NCBI GenBank assembly: GCA_041393535.1
Contig: JAWKJY010000010.1
Coordinates: 62,001 to 126,000, forward strand
Length of the DNA stretch: 64,000 nucleotides
Reading direction: 5' to 3'
Origin: JAWKJY01 sp041393535
GTDB taxonomy: Bacteria; Actinomycetota; Thermoleophilia; Gaiellales; Gaiellaceae
Made by a program: the position numbers and the translations under genes. Below, in pieces: positions 49,487 to 58,045 of the stretch. The notes under the pieces were generated by a model. That model worked only from the letters and a program-made list of their open reading frames with translations, had not been told where the DNA came from and did no database searches. Positions within the stretch are counted from its first letter, which is position 1. Each line of letters begins with the position of its first letter.

Positions 49487-51211
49487 TCAGACGTTGAAGC
49501 GCCCCACGAGCTGGTCGAGCTGCTCTGCGGTCCGGGCGAGGCCGGCGGCCGCGGCGGCGAACTCCTCGGTCGTCGCCGTCGTCTCCTCGGTCGAGGCCGA
49601 GACCTCCTCGGAGGACGCCGAGGACTGCTCGGCGACGACCGCGACCTCGCTGACGTCGGCCCGGACGCGGTCGGCGCCGTCGGCGACGTCGGCGGCCGCA
49701 GCCGCGATCGCGCTGACGCGGGCCGACATGTCCTCGACGGACGTGCCGATCCGGAGGAACGCCTCGCGGGCGTGCTCGACGATGGCGGCGCCGTCCTCGC
49801 TCTTCCTCGCGCCGTCCTCGACGATCTCGACGACGCGCTGGGTCTCGTGCTGGATCTGCTCGATCAGCCCGGCGATCGAGCCCGCGGCCCGCTGCGACTC
49901 CTCGGCGAGCTTGCGGACCTCCTCGGCGACGACGGCGAAGCCCTTGCCGTGCTCGCCGGCCCGCGCGGCCTCGATCGCCGCGTTCAGCGCCAGCAGGTTC
50001 GTCTGGCCGGCGATCCCGGTGATCGTCTCGACGATGCCGCCGATCTCGGTCGACTTCTCGCCCAGGTGGCGGATCGCCTCGGTGACGGCGAGGGTCGACT
50101 CGCGCACCTCGGTCATCGCGGACGACGCCTGCGAGGCGGCCTGGACGCCCTCCTCGGCGACGGCGCGCGCCTCGTCGGCCGCCTCGGCCGTCTCCTGCGC
50201 GGACGTGGCGGACAGCTGGACGGCCTGCGCCATCTGGTCGGCGGAGCTGCGCACCGCGTCGACCATCTTCACCTGGCGCTCGGCGCCCATCGCGACGTCC
50301 GTGACGGCCCGCGCGATCTCGCCGATCGCCCGCCCCGCCTGGGTCGACGAGTTCGACATGTCCCGCGAGGCGTCGAGCAGCGAGCCGCTCGTCGCGCGGA
50401 TCTGCGCGACCACGGCGGCGAGCGCCTCGACCATCCGGTTGAGGCCCTGGCCGACGTCGTCGAGCTCCACCATCCCGCTGTTGCGCCAGCGGGTCGTCAG
50501 GTTCCCGGCTGCGGCGTCATTCGCGACGCGCTTGATCCCCTCGAGCGCGCGGCCGAGCGCGCGGATGACGAGGAGGAGCGCGACGAGCGCGACGAGCGCC
50601 GAGATCACGCCGAGGACGATCTGCAGCAGGCGGGCCGTCGCGAGGGCGGAGATCGCGTCCTCGCGCTTCGCCACGGCGAGCGCGTGCACGTGCTCCTGCA
50701 CGGTGGTCGCCTGGACGACGAACTGGGTCACGAGCGCCGTCGCCTGCGGCGCGAGCTCCGCGACGGTCGCCGTGTCGCCCGCGTCCACCGCGGGGAAGAG
50801 CTGGTCGAAGACGAGGGGGTCGTGCTGCTCGTCGAGCGTGCGTGCCGCCGCGACGGCGTCGACGACGATCTCGTCGTCGGGGAAGCGGGCCACGAGCTCG
50901 TCCGCGAGCGCGAACGCCTCGGTCGCCGACTGCTCGAACTCGGCGGGGATCGCCGGGTCGGGGCTCGCGACGTACTCCGCCTGCAGGCTCCGCTGCAGCT
51001 TCATCCGGTCCGCGTACCCGGCGGCCTTGTCCGCGAACACGGCCAGGTCGTCGGCCGCGCGCAGCGTGTTGCTCGCGCGCTGCATCTGGAGCACGCCGGC
51101 GATCGTGGCGGCGACGGCGATCAGGACCGCCCCGCCGATCCCGAGCACCAGGCGCGCGCGGACGGACAGGCCGCTGCCGCTCCTCCCCTTCACTCCCGAT
51201 CCGATTCCCAT
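49487..51211 (-). CDS. Methyl-accepting chemotaxis protein 1
   Basis: A 574-residue receptor with two membrane helices (LVLGIGGAVLIAVAATIAGVL at about 20-41; LQIVLGVISALVALVALLLVI at about 190-212). Between them is an all-helical sensor of about 145 residues with DEQHDPLVFDQLFPAVDAGDTATVAELAP, shared with MCP 5. One HAMP domain follows (IKRVANDAAAGNLTTRWRNSG), then the signalling coiled coil with hairpin tip TITGIAGQTNLLALNAAIEAARAGEHGKGFAVVAEEVRKLAEES. ATG 51211 gives a proper basic N-terminus. It follows MCP 2 in the cheA-like/cheY/MCP operon. Ligand unknown. Confidence 0.94.
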   Translation of the reverse strand: MGIGSGVKGRSGSGLSVRARLVLGIGGAVLIAVAATIAGVLQMQRASNTLRAADDLAVFADKAAGYADRMKLQRSLQAEYVASPDPAIPAEFEQSATEAFALADELVARFPDDEIVVDAVAAARTLDEQHDPLVFDQLFPAVDAGDTATVAELAPQATALVTQFVVQATTVQEHVHALAVAKREDAISALATARLLQIVLGVISALVALVALLLVIRALGRALEGIKRVANDAAAGNLTTRWRNSGMVELDDVGQGLNRMVEALAAVVAQIRATSGSLLDASRDMSNSSTQAGRAIGEIARAVTDVAMGAERQVKMVDAVRSSADQMAQAVQLSATSAQETAEAADEARAVAEEGVQAASQASSAMTEVRESTLAVTEAIRHLGEKSTEIGGIVETITGIAGQTNLLALNAAIEAARAGEHGKGFAVVAEEVRKLAEESQRAAGSIAGLIEQIQHETQRVVEIVEDGARKSEDGAAIVEHAREAFLRIGTSVEDMSARVSAIAAAAADVADGADRVRADVSEVAVVAEQSSASSEEVSASTEETTATTEEFAAAAAGLARTAEQLDQLVGRFNV

Positions 51212-51297
51212 CTGCGTCTCCTTCGCTCCTCCCGAAGGCCCGGAAGACCGGGCCAGAACCCCCTCGGCGTGCTGCCGACCGCGTGCGCGGTCCTGCC

Positions 51298-52957
51298 TCA
51301 GGCCGCCTCGACGTGGAACATCCCGACCAGGCGCTCGAGCTCCGCTGCGGTCTTCGCGAGGCCGCGCGCGTCGTCGAGGATCCGGTCGGTCGTCGCGGAG
51401 GTGCGCTGGCTCGACGCCGCGACCTCCTCGGTTGCCGCCGTGGTCTGCTGCGAGACGGCGGCCACGTCGAGCATCTCGCTCTGGACGCGGCCCGCGAGCT
51501 CGCTCGCATCGGCGGCGCGGCCGACGATCGCCGACACGCGGTCCGCCATGTCGCGGACGGCGTCGCCGATCCGCAGGAAGGTGTCGCGCGTCTCGGCGAC
51601 GACGTGCTCGCCCTGCTCCGCCTGGCCGACGCCGCGCTCGACCACGTCGACCGCGCGGGTCGTCTCGTCCTGGATCTCGCCGGCGAGCGTGGCGATCGCC
51701 GAGGCGGCCTCCTGGGACTCCTCGGCGAGCTTGCGCACCTCGTCCGCGACGACGGCGAAGCCGGTGCCGTGCTCGCCCGCGCGCGCCGCCTCGATCGCGG
51801 CGTTCAGCGCGAGCAGGTTCGTCTGGTCGGCGATCGCGGTGATCGTCTGGACGATCTCGGCGATCCGCGCGGAGCGCTCCCCGAGGGCCCGGATCGCGTC
51901 GGTCACCTCGCCCGTCGAGGCGCGCACGGCCGACACGGCCTCGGTGGCCCGGAGGGCGGACTCCACGCCCTCGTCGATCACCTGGCAGGTGGACGCCGCC
52001 ACATCGGCCGTCTCGGCGGCGCTCTCGTTCGAGCGGGCGACGGCCTCGGCGACGGCCACGGCCTGCTCCTTCGCCGTGTCGAGCAGCCCGACCTGGCGGA
52101 TCGCGCCGTCCTGCACGTCGCTCATCGCGGCGGCGATGTCCCGGACGGCCGCGCCGGCCTGGTCGGCCGACTGCTCCATCGTGCGCGAGGCCGCGGCGAG
52201 CGCGGTCGACGCGCCCGCGACCTCGCGCACGATCAGGCGCAGGCGCTCGCACATCGTCTGCAAGCCGTGCCCGAGGCGGTCGTCGGGGCCGAGCGGCGCC
52301 ACGCTGGTCGTCAGGTCGCCCTCGGCCAGCCGCTCGGCGGCCTCGGAGAGCTCCCGAAGGCGGGACTGCATCTGGTTCAGCGCGATCCCGAGGTGATCCG
52401 TGTCGCCCTTGACCCACACCTCGACGTCGAGGTCGCCGACGGCGGTGCGCTCGGCGACGAGCGCCGTCTTGCGCAGGTACGAGGTCATCCGCCAGAAGGC
52501 GGTGCCGAGCGCGTCGCGCTCCGAGCGGGGCTGCACGACCACGGACGTGTCGCCGAGCGCCACCCGCTCCGCGACCCGCGTCAGCTCCTCGAGGTAGCCC
52601 ATCACGCCGCTCGCGGCGTCGGCCATCTGCCCGAGCTCGTCGTGCGCCGGCAGCGTCTCCGGCCGAACGAGCACGCCGTCGGCGAGGTCGCGGATCGCCT
52701 CGAGCACCTGGCGCACCCGGCGCGCCACGTGGCGCGGCAGGGTCGTGGCCAAGGCGCCGCCGGCGACGGCCGTCATCACGGCGAGGACGACGAGCGCGAC
52801 GCGCGTCGCGCCGGACGTGCCCGCGGCGCCGAGACGCGGCCGCGGCCACGCCGAGGACCGTCGGCCCGAGGATCGCGGCGACGAGCCGCTCCTGCACCGA
52901 ACCGCGCAGGGCGCCGTCGGCGATGCCGTCGGCCTCTCCTGCGAGGTGCTGCCCCAC
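51298..52957 (-). CDS. Methyl-accepting chemotaxis protein 2, one frameshift near the N-terminus
   Basis: About 550 residues with almost no extracellular part: helix 1 ERLVAAILGPTVLGVAAAA and helix 2 RVALVVLAVMTAVAGGALATTL lie close together, with the frame change (near 52840) between them. At least three HAMP-like units follow (VLEAIRDLADGVL; ELTRVAERVALGDTSVVVQPRSERDALGTAF; LVAERTAVGDLDVEVWVKGD; LSEAAERLAEGDLTTSVAPLGPDDRLG). The tip is TITAIADQTNLLALNAAIEAARAGEHGTGFAVVADEVRKLAEES. The GTG at 52957 is one plausible start. Lacking a sensor domain, it may read membrane state or an internal signal. Confidence 0.85.
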
Positions 52958-52992
52958 CTCTGCATCCTGCTCCTCTCCCGTGATCGAGCTCG

Positions 52993-53352
52993 CTAGCCGA
53001 GCGCCTTGGCGACGGCGTCCGCGACGCGCTCGGGCTGGAAGGGCTTCACCACGAAGTCCTTCGCGCCCGCCTGATCGCCTTCCAGCACCTTCGCCTCCTG
53101 GCCCAGCGCCGAGCACATCACGACCTTCGCCGCCGGATCGAACGACATGATCTCCTTCAACGCCGAGAGGCCATCCAGCTCCGGCATCGTGATGTCCAGC
53201 GTCGTCAGGTCCGGCCGCAGCTCCTGGAAGCGCTGCACGCCCTCGGCGCCATTCCCGGCCTCCCCGACCACCTCGTGGCCGTTCTTCTGCAGCACGTCGC
53301 CCAGCATCTTCCGCATGAACGCCGCGTCATCCACGATCAGCACCCGTGCCAT
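52993..53352 (-). CDS. cheY: Chemotaxis response regulator CheY
   Basis: A 119-residue single receiver domain: VLIVDDAAFMRKMLGDVLQKNGHEVVGEAGNGAEGVQRF, phospho-Asp in LTTLDITMPELDGLSAL, switch Ser in MCSALGQ, Lys in FVVKPFQPERV. The sequence is of the Gram-positive/Thermotoga-type CheY that binds FliM or FliY. GGAGGCGAG precedes the ATG. Lies between the CheA-like gene and the MCPs. Confidence 0.96.
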   Translation of the reverse strand: MARVLIVDDAAFMRKMLGDVLQKNGHEVVGEAGNGAEGVQRFQELRPDLTTLDITMPELDGLSALKEIMSFDPAAKVVMCSALGQEAKVLEGDQAGAKDFVVKPFQPERVADAVAKALG

Positions 53353-54314
53353 CTCGCCTCCTCTCGTCTCCGGTGTCAGTGCGCCAGGGCCGCGAGCTCG
53401 AGGGTGGCGCTCCGGCGTCCACGTGGGACGCCGGTGGCTGAACGAGGGTCGTCGTCGAGGAGCGCACGCCGGGGGCGAGCGCGTCGCAGTCGACGAGCAG
53501 GGCGATCCGGCCGTCCTCGAGCACGGCGGCGTCGGTCAGCGCCGCCCCCGGCCGCGGCTCGGCAGCGGGGTCGCGGCGAGGTCGCGCTGTCCCAGCAGGC
53601 GGTCGACCGCGACCGCGACGGGCCGGTCGGCCTGGACGACGACCGCGCGGCGGGCGCTCCCGACGGCGCGAGTCCGACGCGCCGCCGGCGAGGTCGAGCA
53701 GGGGCAGCGACTCGTCGCGCAGGACGAGGACGCGGCCGCCGACGACCGACCGGACGGTCTCGCGATCGAGGCTGAGCGCGCGCTGGACGCGGTCGAGCGG
53801 CAGCGCCAGTGGAGAGCCGCCCGCCTCGACGAGCAGGGCCCGGACGACCCGCCCGGCGGCGTCGACGCCGTCACCCGGCTCCGCGGAGTGCGCCGGCCGG
53901 CGGTGCGGCGGCCTCCTGGGCAGCCGGCTCGGCGGCGGGCATGAGCCCGGCGAGCCGTGCGATCAGCGCCGCGGGCTGGAGCCGCTCGCGCCCGGTCGAG
54001 CCGATCGCCTCGAGCGAGCCCGCGACCGCGCCGCGGCAGGCCTCGAGGGCCTCGACCGCGTCGGGGCCGAGCGAGCCGACCAGCGGCTCGACGGCGCCCG
54101 CGAGGGCCCGGCAGAGCGACGCCGTGCGCGGGAAGCCCATCGTGTCGGCCATCCCGGCGAGCGTGCGAGCCGCACGCACCGCCCGCGCCGCGGCGTCGCG
54201 GTCGCGCGGCGCCTGCTCGAGCCGCTCGGCGCACGCCGCCAGCACGGCGAGGTGCTCCCGGGACTCGGCCAGGAAGAGCGGCAGGAAGTCGGTGAGGTCG
54301 TCGGTCTTGGACAT
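53327..54314 (-). CDS. CheA-like protein with degenerate Hpt and CheW-like domains only (no kinase), frame-broken
   Basis: Roughly 325 residues when joined. The N-terminal P1/Hpt-like domain (1-110) has DFLPLFLAESREHLAVLAACAERLEQ and RAARTLAGMADTMGFPRTASLCRALAGAVEPLVG. In CheA the core is AAHTLKGMxxTMGF; here phospho-accepting His is Arg50 and the Lys is Ala53, so it cannot be phosphorylated in the usual way. After an Ala/Pro linker comes a P5/CheW-like domain: VRALLVEAGGSPLALPLDRVQRALSLDRETVRSVVGGRVLVLRDESLPLLDLAG, then AVVVQADRPVAVAVDRLLGQRDLAATPLP, then VLEDGRIALLVDCDALAPGV. Dimerisation and ATPase domains are absent. Three frame changes (about 53878, 53665, 53560) break the reading. First gene of its operon, overlapping cheY. 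Confidence 0.8.
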
Positions 54315-54349
54315 GGAAGCTGGGCGCGTAACGCCGCCGCGCGCTCCCC

Positions 54350-54376
54350 TAATCGGCAGCGCGCGGCGCGAGGTGA
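54350..54376 (-). promoter_or_regulatory. Sigma-28-like promoter of the CheA-like/cheY/MCP operon
   Basis: Minus strand: TCACCTCG, 11 bases, GCCGATTA (-10 at 54350-54357), 36 bases before the ATG. It abuts the terminator of the upstream HemAT-type gene. Confidence 0.65.
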
Positions 54377-54377
54377 G

Positions 54378-54406
54378 GCTCCGGCCCGCCGACGGCGGGC
54401 CGGAGC
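54378..54406 (-). terminator. Terminator after the HemAT-type receptor
   Basis: GCTCCGGCCCGCC, loop of three, GGCGGGCCGGAGC: a perfect 13-base-pair stem lying nine bases beyond the stop codon. Confidence 0.75.
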
Positions 54407-54415
54407 GCTCGCTGC

Positions 54416-56113
54416 TCAGGCGGTCAGGCGGAAGCGCTCCACCAGGCTCGACAGCTGGCTGGCGGTCCCGGCAAGGCGCGTCGCCGCATGCGAGATCGAC
54501 TCGGCGGACGCCCGCGTCTGCTGCGCCGAGGCCGAGACCTCCTCGGTCGCGGCGGACGACTGCTCCGCGACGGCCGCGACGTGGCCGATCTCCTCCTGCA
54601 TCTGCGTCGCGCCTGCCGCCACGCGCGTGGTCGCTGCGGCGATCTCCTGGACGCGCGAGGACATCTCCTCCACGGACCCGCCGAGGCGCATGAGCGCCTC
54701 TCGGGCGTGCTCCACCGTCTCGCCGCCCTCGGCGGTGCGCTCGGCCGTCGTCTCGACGACCTCGACCGCACGCCGCGTCTCGCCCTGGATCTCGCCGATC
54801 AGCTCCGCGATCGAGCGCGCCGCGGTCTGGGACTCCTCCGCGAGCTTGCGCACCTCCTCCGCCACGACGGCGAAGCCGCGGCCCTGCTCGCCCGCGCGCG
54901 CCGCCTCGATCGCCGCGTTCAGCGCGAGAAGGTTCGTCTGCTCGGCGATGCCGGTGATCGTGTCGACGATCGAGCCGATCCGAGCGGAGCGGTCGCCGAG
55001 CGCGCGGATCACGTCGGTGACCTCGGCCGCCGCCGCCTGCACGGACGCCATCGCGCTGGTGGCGTTCTCCGCGGCGGCGACGCCCTCACCCGCGACCTCG
55101 CGGGCCCGCTCGGCGACCTCGGCCGCCGACTGCGCGCTGTCCGCGCTCGTCTGCACCGCATCGGCGACCAGCTCGGCCGAGGTGCGTGCCGACTCGACCA
55201 TGATCACCTGCCGCTGCGCGCCGGTCGCGACCTCCTCGATCGCGACGGCGATCTCGTCGACCGCGCGCGTGGACTCGCTCGAGGTCGTCGCCATCGTCTC
55301 GGACGCCTCGTTCATCGCGTGCGCCGCGGCGGCGACGTCGCCCACGGTGTCGCGCAGCTGCCCGATCATCCGTTCGAAGGCCGCACCGAGCTTGTCGTCC
55401 CCGCTGCGGGGCTGGATCTCCACGGTGAGGTCGCCGTCCGCGATCCGCTCGGCCACGTCGGCCATCTCGCGCAGGTAGACGATCATGTCGCGGAACGAGG
55501 CGCCCAGCCGGTCGTCCTCGGACTTCAGCTCGACCTCCACGCCGAGGTCGCCCTCGGCGATCCGGGCGGCCGCGATCCAGAGCCGCTCGCGGCTCTCGAG
55601 GAACGTCTCGGTCACGATCGTCATGTCCGCTGCCGTCAGATGGCGGTAGGCGAGCAGGGCCTGCGTCAGCCGGCGCGGGTTGCGCCGGTAGCGGCGCACC
55701 AGCAGCGGCAGCACGACGCGGTCGATCCGCAGGTACGCCCCGAGGAACGCCCGGATCGGCAGCTCGATCCGATCGTGCACCTGGCCGATCCGCACGCGGT
55801 CCTCGACGTACTGGTCGTCGACCCGCCCCTGGAACAGGCTGCCCACGTACCGGGCGAGCGTCTTCGACAGCCGTTCGAGCGACGAGTGGCGCTCGATGAT
55901 CCCGCGCAGCTCCGCGTCCGCGAGCACGTGCCCGTAGAACGACTGGACGACCTCGTCGACCGACCTCTCGACCTCGCCTGCCGACTCGTGGAGGAGCGCG
56001 ACGTCCTCCTCGCTCACCTCGCAGAACCGCAGCAGCTCGGCCCACCGCCGCTCCGACACCTGCACTGCACGCGCCGACGTCTCGCCAGGCGTGGCCCCGA
56101 CCCGTCCCCTCAT
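54416..56113 (-). CDS. HemAT-type globin-coupled aerotaxis receptor
   Basis: 565 residues, soluble. The N-terminal protoglobin domain (25-180): RRWAELLRFCEVSEEDVALLHESAGEVERSVDEVVQSFYGHVLADAELRGIIERH, then RVRIGQVHDRIELPIRAFLGAYL, where His113 is the proximal heme ligand (HemAT has RIGxVHxRIGL). HAMP-like units follow (IAEGDLGVEVELKSEDDRLGASF; IADGDLTVEIQPRSGDDKLGAAF), then the signalling domain with TITGIAEQTNLLALNAAIEAARAGEQGRGFAVVAEEVRKLAEES. AAGGAGG eight bases before ATG 56113 decides the start. Senses O2 through heme and drives aerotaxis. Confidence 0.94.
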   Translation of the reverse strand: MRGRVGATPGETSARAVQVSERRWAELLRFCEVSEEDVALLHESAGEVERSVDEVVQSFYGHVLADAELRGIIERHSSLERLSKTLARYVGSLFQGRVDDQYVEDRVRIGQVHDRIELPIRAFLGAYLRIDRVVLPLLVRRYRRNPRRLTQALLAYRHLTAADMTIVTETFLESRERLWIAAARIAEGDLGVEVELKSEDDRLGASFRDMIVYLREMADVAERIADGDLTVEIQPRSGDDKLGAAFERMIGQLRDTVGDVAAAAHAMNEASETMATTSSESTRAVDEIAVAIEEVATGAQRQVIMVESARTSAELVADAVQTSADSAQSAAEVAERAREVAGEGVAAAENATSAMASVQAAAAEVTDVIRALGDRSARIGSIVDTITGIAEQTNLLALNAAIEAARAGEQGRGFAVVAEEVRKLAEESQTAARSIAELIGEIQGETRRAVEVVETTAERTAEGGETVEHAREALMRLGGSVEEMSSRVQEIAAATTRVAAGATQMQEEIGHVAAVAEQSSAATEEVSASAQQTRASAESISHAATRLAGTASQLSSLVERFRLTA

Positions 56114-56195
56114 CCCGTACGACCTCCTTGGTCCTGGCCTGCCCAACCAGCATCAGCCGGGCTCCACCCTGCCCCGGACGTCTGTACCTGCCTCG

Positions 56196-56222
56196 TCATC
56201 GACCGGCGATGACCGGGCTGCA
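56196..56222 (-). promoter_or_regulatory. Possible sigma-28-like promoter of the HemAT-type receptor
   Basis: Minus strand: TGCAGCCC, 11 bases, GTCGATGA (-10 at 56196-56203), 83 bases upstream of the ATG. Both boxes are weaker than the best sites. The -35 resembles that at motA. Confidence 0.4.
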
Positions 56223-56306
56223 GCAACCGGCCAACCGCTTGAGTCGATCCGAACTCCGCCGCGACGAGCTCGTGAGCCCGGCATCGACGCTGCGCGCGAT
56301 CGCCGG

Positions 56307-57788
56307 TCACCGCGGCGACCGGGTCAAGGCCACGAGCCCGGCCGCGCGCGCGTCGATCCGCGCTAGGTGGTCGCGCGCACGTAGCTCGCCCCGTGAGAGC
56401 GCGACCGCGCGCGACTCCCGTGCGATGCGCTCGACCTCGGCCAGCTCGACCCGCGCGGCGGCGACCTGGTCGGACACCTCGCGGAACAGCAGGATGAACG
56501 ACGCCGCGTCCGTTCGTGTCGCCTCGATCCGGCCGCCCGTCTGCAGGGCCCCGAGTGCCTTCAGGCCGCTCGTCAGGCGCCCCACGTGCCCGCCCACCCG
56601 CGCGAGGGCGCCGTCGAGCGCGCGCAGCGAGTCGAACGCCTCCTCGGCCCCTGCCCTCAGGCAGCGCGCCAGCAGCGCGAGGTCGTCCTCGACGCCCCGG
56701 CCGGTCGCGGATCGGCCTTCGTCGCGGGTCTCGTCCAGCTCCCGCGCGAAGCAGGCGGTCATCTCGGTCTGGAGCTTCGCGAGCGCGACGCGGAACTCGA
56801 GGCGGTCCAGCAGGCCGAGGATCTCGTCGAGATCCTCGGACACGGCGCCGACGACCCGCGCGATCGCGTGCGAGCGCGCGCCGAGCATCCGCGCCACCGC
56901 ACCGAGCACGTCCCCCTCGCGCTCCAGCCGGGCAGCGGCGATCATCGCGTTCAGCGCGAGCAGGCGCACCGAGTCGGCGAGCTGGAGCACGAAGGCGGCC
57001 TTGCCGACGAGCGTCTCGTTCACGCGGCCGAACCCCTCGAGCGCGGCGAAGAGGGTGTGCATGTGCGCCTCGACGGCGCTGCAGGAGTCCAGGATCTCGG
57101 CGAGCTCCGGCGAGCGGAGCGCCTGGCCGGGCGACGGGCCCGGCCTGGCCGTCCGACCCAGCTCACGGCTCGTCAGCTCCGCGGCCAGGGCGGCGCCCAT
57201 GAAGGACTCGTAGTCGCGGAATCCCGCATCGACGACGATCTCGCCGAGGCGCGCGAGCGTCAGGGCGATGGCCTCCTTGCGCGTCGCGCCCTCGGCCTCC
57301 AGCGACCGCTCGAGCGCAAGCACCTCGCCGTAGGCCGCCTCGACGAGGGCGAGGTACGGCGCCGACGGCTTGATCCGGACGGACAGGTAACCGCCCTGCA
57401 CCGGCAGCGCGGTCGCAAGCACCCAGTAGTACGCGCCGTCGGCGGCGAGGTTCTTGACGTAGGCCGCGATCGGCCGCCCCGCCTGCAGGTAGTCCCAGAG
57501 CAGCTGGAAGACGGCGCGCGGCATGTCCGGGTGGCGGACGAGGTTGTGCGGCCGGCCGACCAGCTGCGTCCCGCCGTACCCGCTGACCCGCTCGAACACG
57601 CGATTGCCCGAGGTGATCCTGCCCTTCCCGTCCGTCGTCGAGAAGAACATCTCGTCGAGACCGAAGTCCCGCTGGCGGGGGACGGGCGTCGGGCGCTGGC
57701 GCTCGGAGCGGGGCGACCGCTCGGCCGGGGCATGCACGGCAGCGCCCTCGTCCGTCGCGACGGGGCAGTCGACGCGAACGGAGGTCAT
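56307..57788 (-). CDS. Aer-like PAS protein with a non-canonical signalling region
   Basis: 493 residues, soluble. The PAS domain at 45-150 is the Aer type: MFFSTTDGKGRITSGNRVFERVSGYGGTQLVGRPHNLVRHPDMPRAVFQLLWDYLQAGRPIAAYVKNLAADGAYYWVLATALPV (PHNLVRHPDMPxxxFxxLW and VKNxxxxGxxYWV are Aer signatures; Aer binds FAD to sense redox state). The remainder is helical but lacks a normal MCP tip: the nearest match, LADSVRLLALNAMIAAARLEREGDVLGAVARMLG, keeps LLALNAxIxAAR but not the GxGFAVVAxEVRxLA half. It may dock to other receptors or signal by another route. Same strand as, and upstream of, the HemAT-type gene. Confidence 0.85.
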   Translation of the reverse strand: MTSVRVDCPVATDEGAAVHAPAERSPRSERQRPTPVPRQRDFGLDEMFFSTTDGKGRITSGNRVFERVSGYGGTQLVGRPHNLVRHPDMPRAVFQLLWDYLQAGRPIAAYVKNLAADGAYYWVLATALPVQGGYLSVRIKPSAPYLALVEAAYGEVLALERSLEAEGATRKEAIALTLARLGEIVVDAGFRDYESFMGAALAAELTSRELGRTARPGPSPGQALRSPELAEILDSCSAVEAHMHTLFAALEGFGRVNETLVGKAAFVLQLADSVRLLALNAMIAAARLEREGDVLGAVARMLGARSHAIARVVGAVSEDLDEILGLLDRLEFRVALAKLQTEMTACFARELDETRDEGRSATGRGVEDDLALLARCLRAGAEEAFDSLRALDGALARVGGHVGRLTSGLKALGALQTGGRIEATRTDAASFILLFREVSDQVAAARVELAEVERIARESRAVALSRGELRARDHLARIDARAAGLVALTRSPR

Positions 57789-57983
57789 CTGGCTGGGTGA
57801 TCGGCCGGCCGAGGCCGCCCTCGATCACCGGTCGAGCGGTCTGGCATCCGTACAAACCACGTGCCTCCTCGCGCCGCACGGGGTCGACCGCTCCGGGTCG
57901 ATCGCCCCGTCGCCGCGGGCGCGGATCGCACGGGATCGGGCCGCCGCCGTGGCCGCGGCGCGACGGCCGCGCGCGGGTGGACG

Positions 57984-58022
57984 CCGCTGCCCCGGCGAGC
58001 TCCCCCGCCGGGGCAGCGAAGC
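57984..58022 (-). terminator. Terminator after MCP 4
   Basis: CGCTGCCCCGGCG and CGCCGGGGCAGCG form a 13-base-pair stem around AGCTCCCC-type loop sequence, about 25 bases past the stop of MCP 4. Confidence 0.7.
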
Positions 58023-58045
58023 CCCGATCGCCGTCGCGTCGAGAA

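Noticed and set aside
49487..53116. A single 1,200-residue open frame spanning two MCP genes
   Set aside because: It reads MCP 1 correctly but crosses MCP 2 in the wrong frame with Arg-rich nonsense. MCP 2 is clear in another frame with its own signalling tip.
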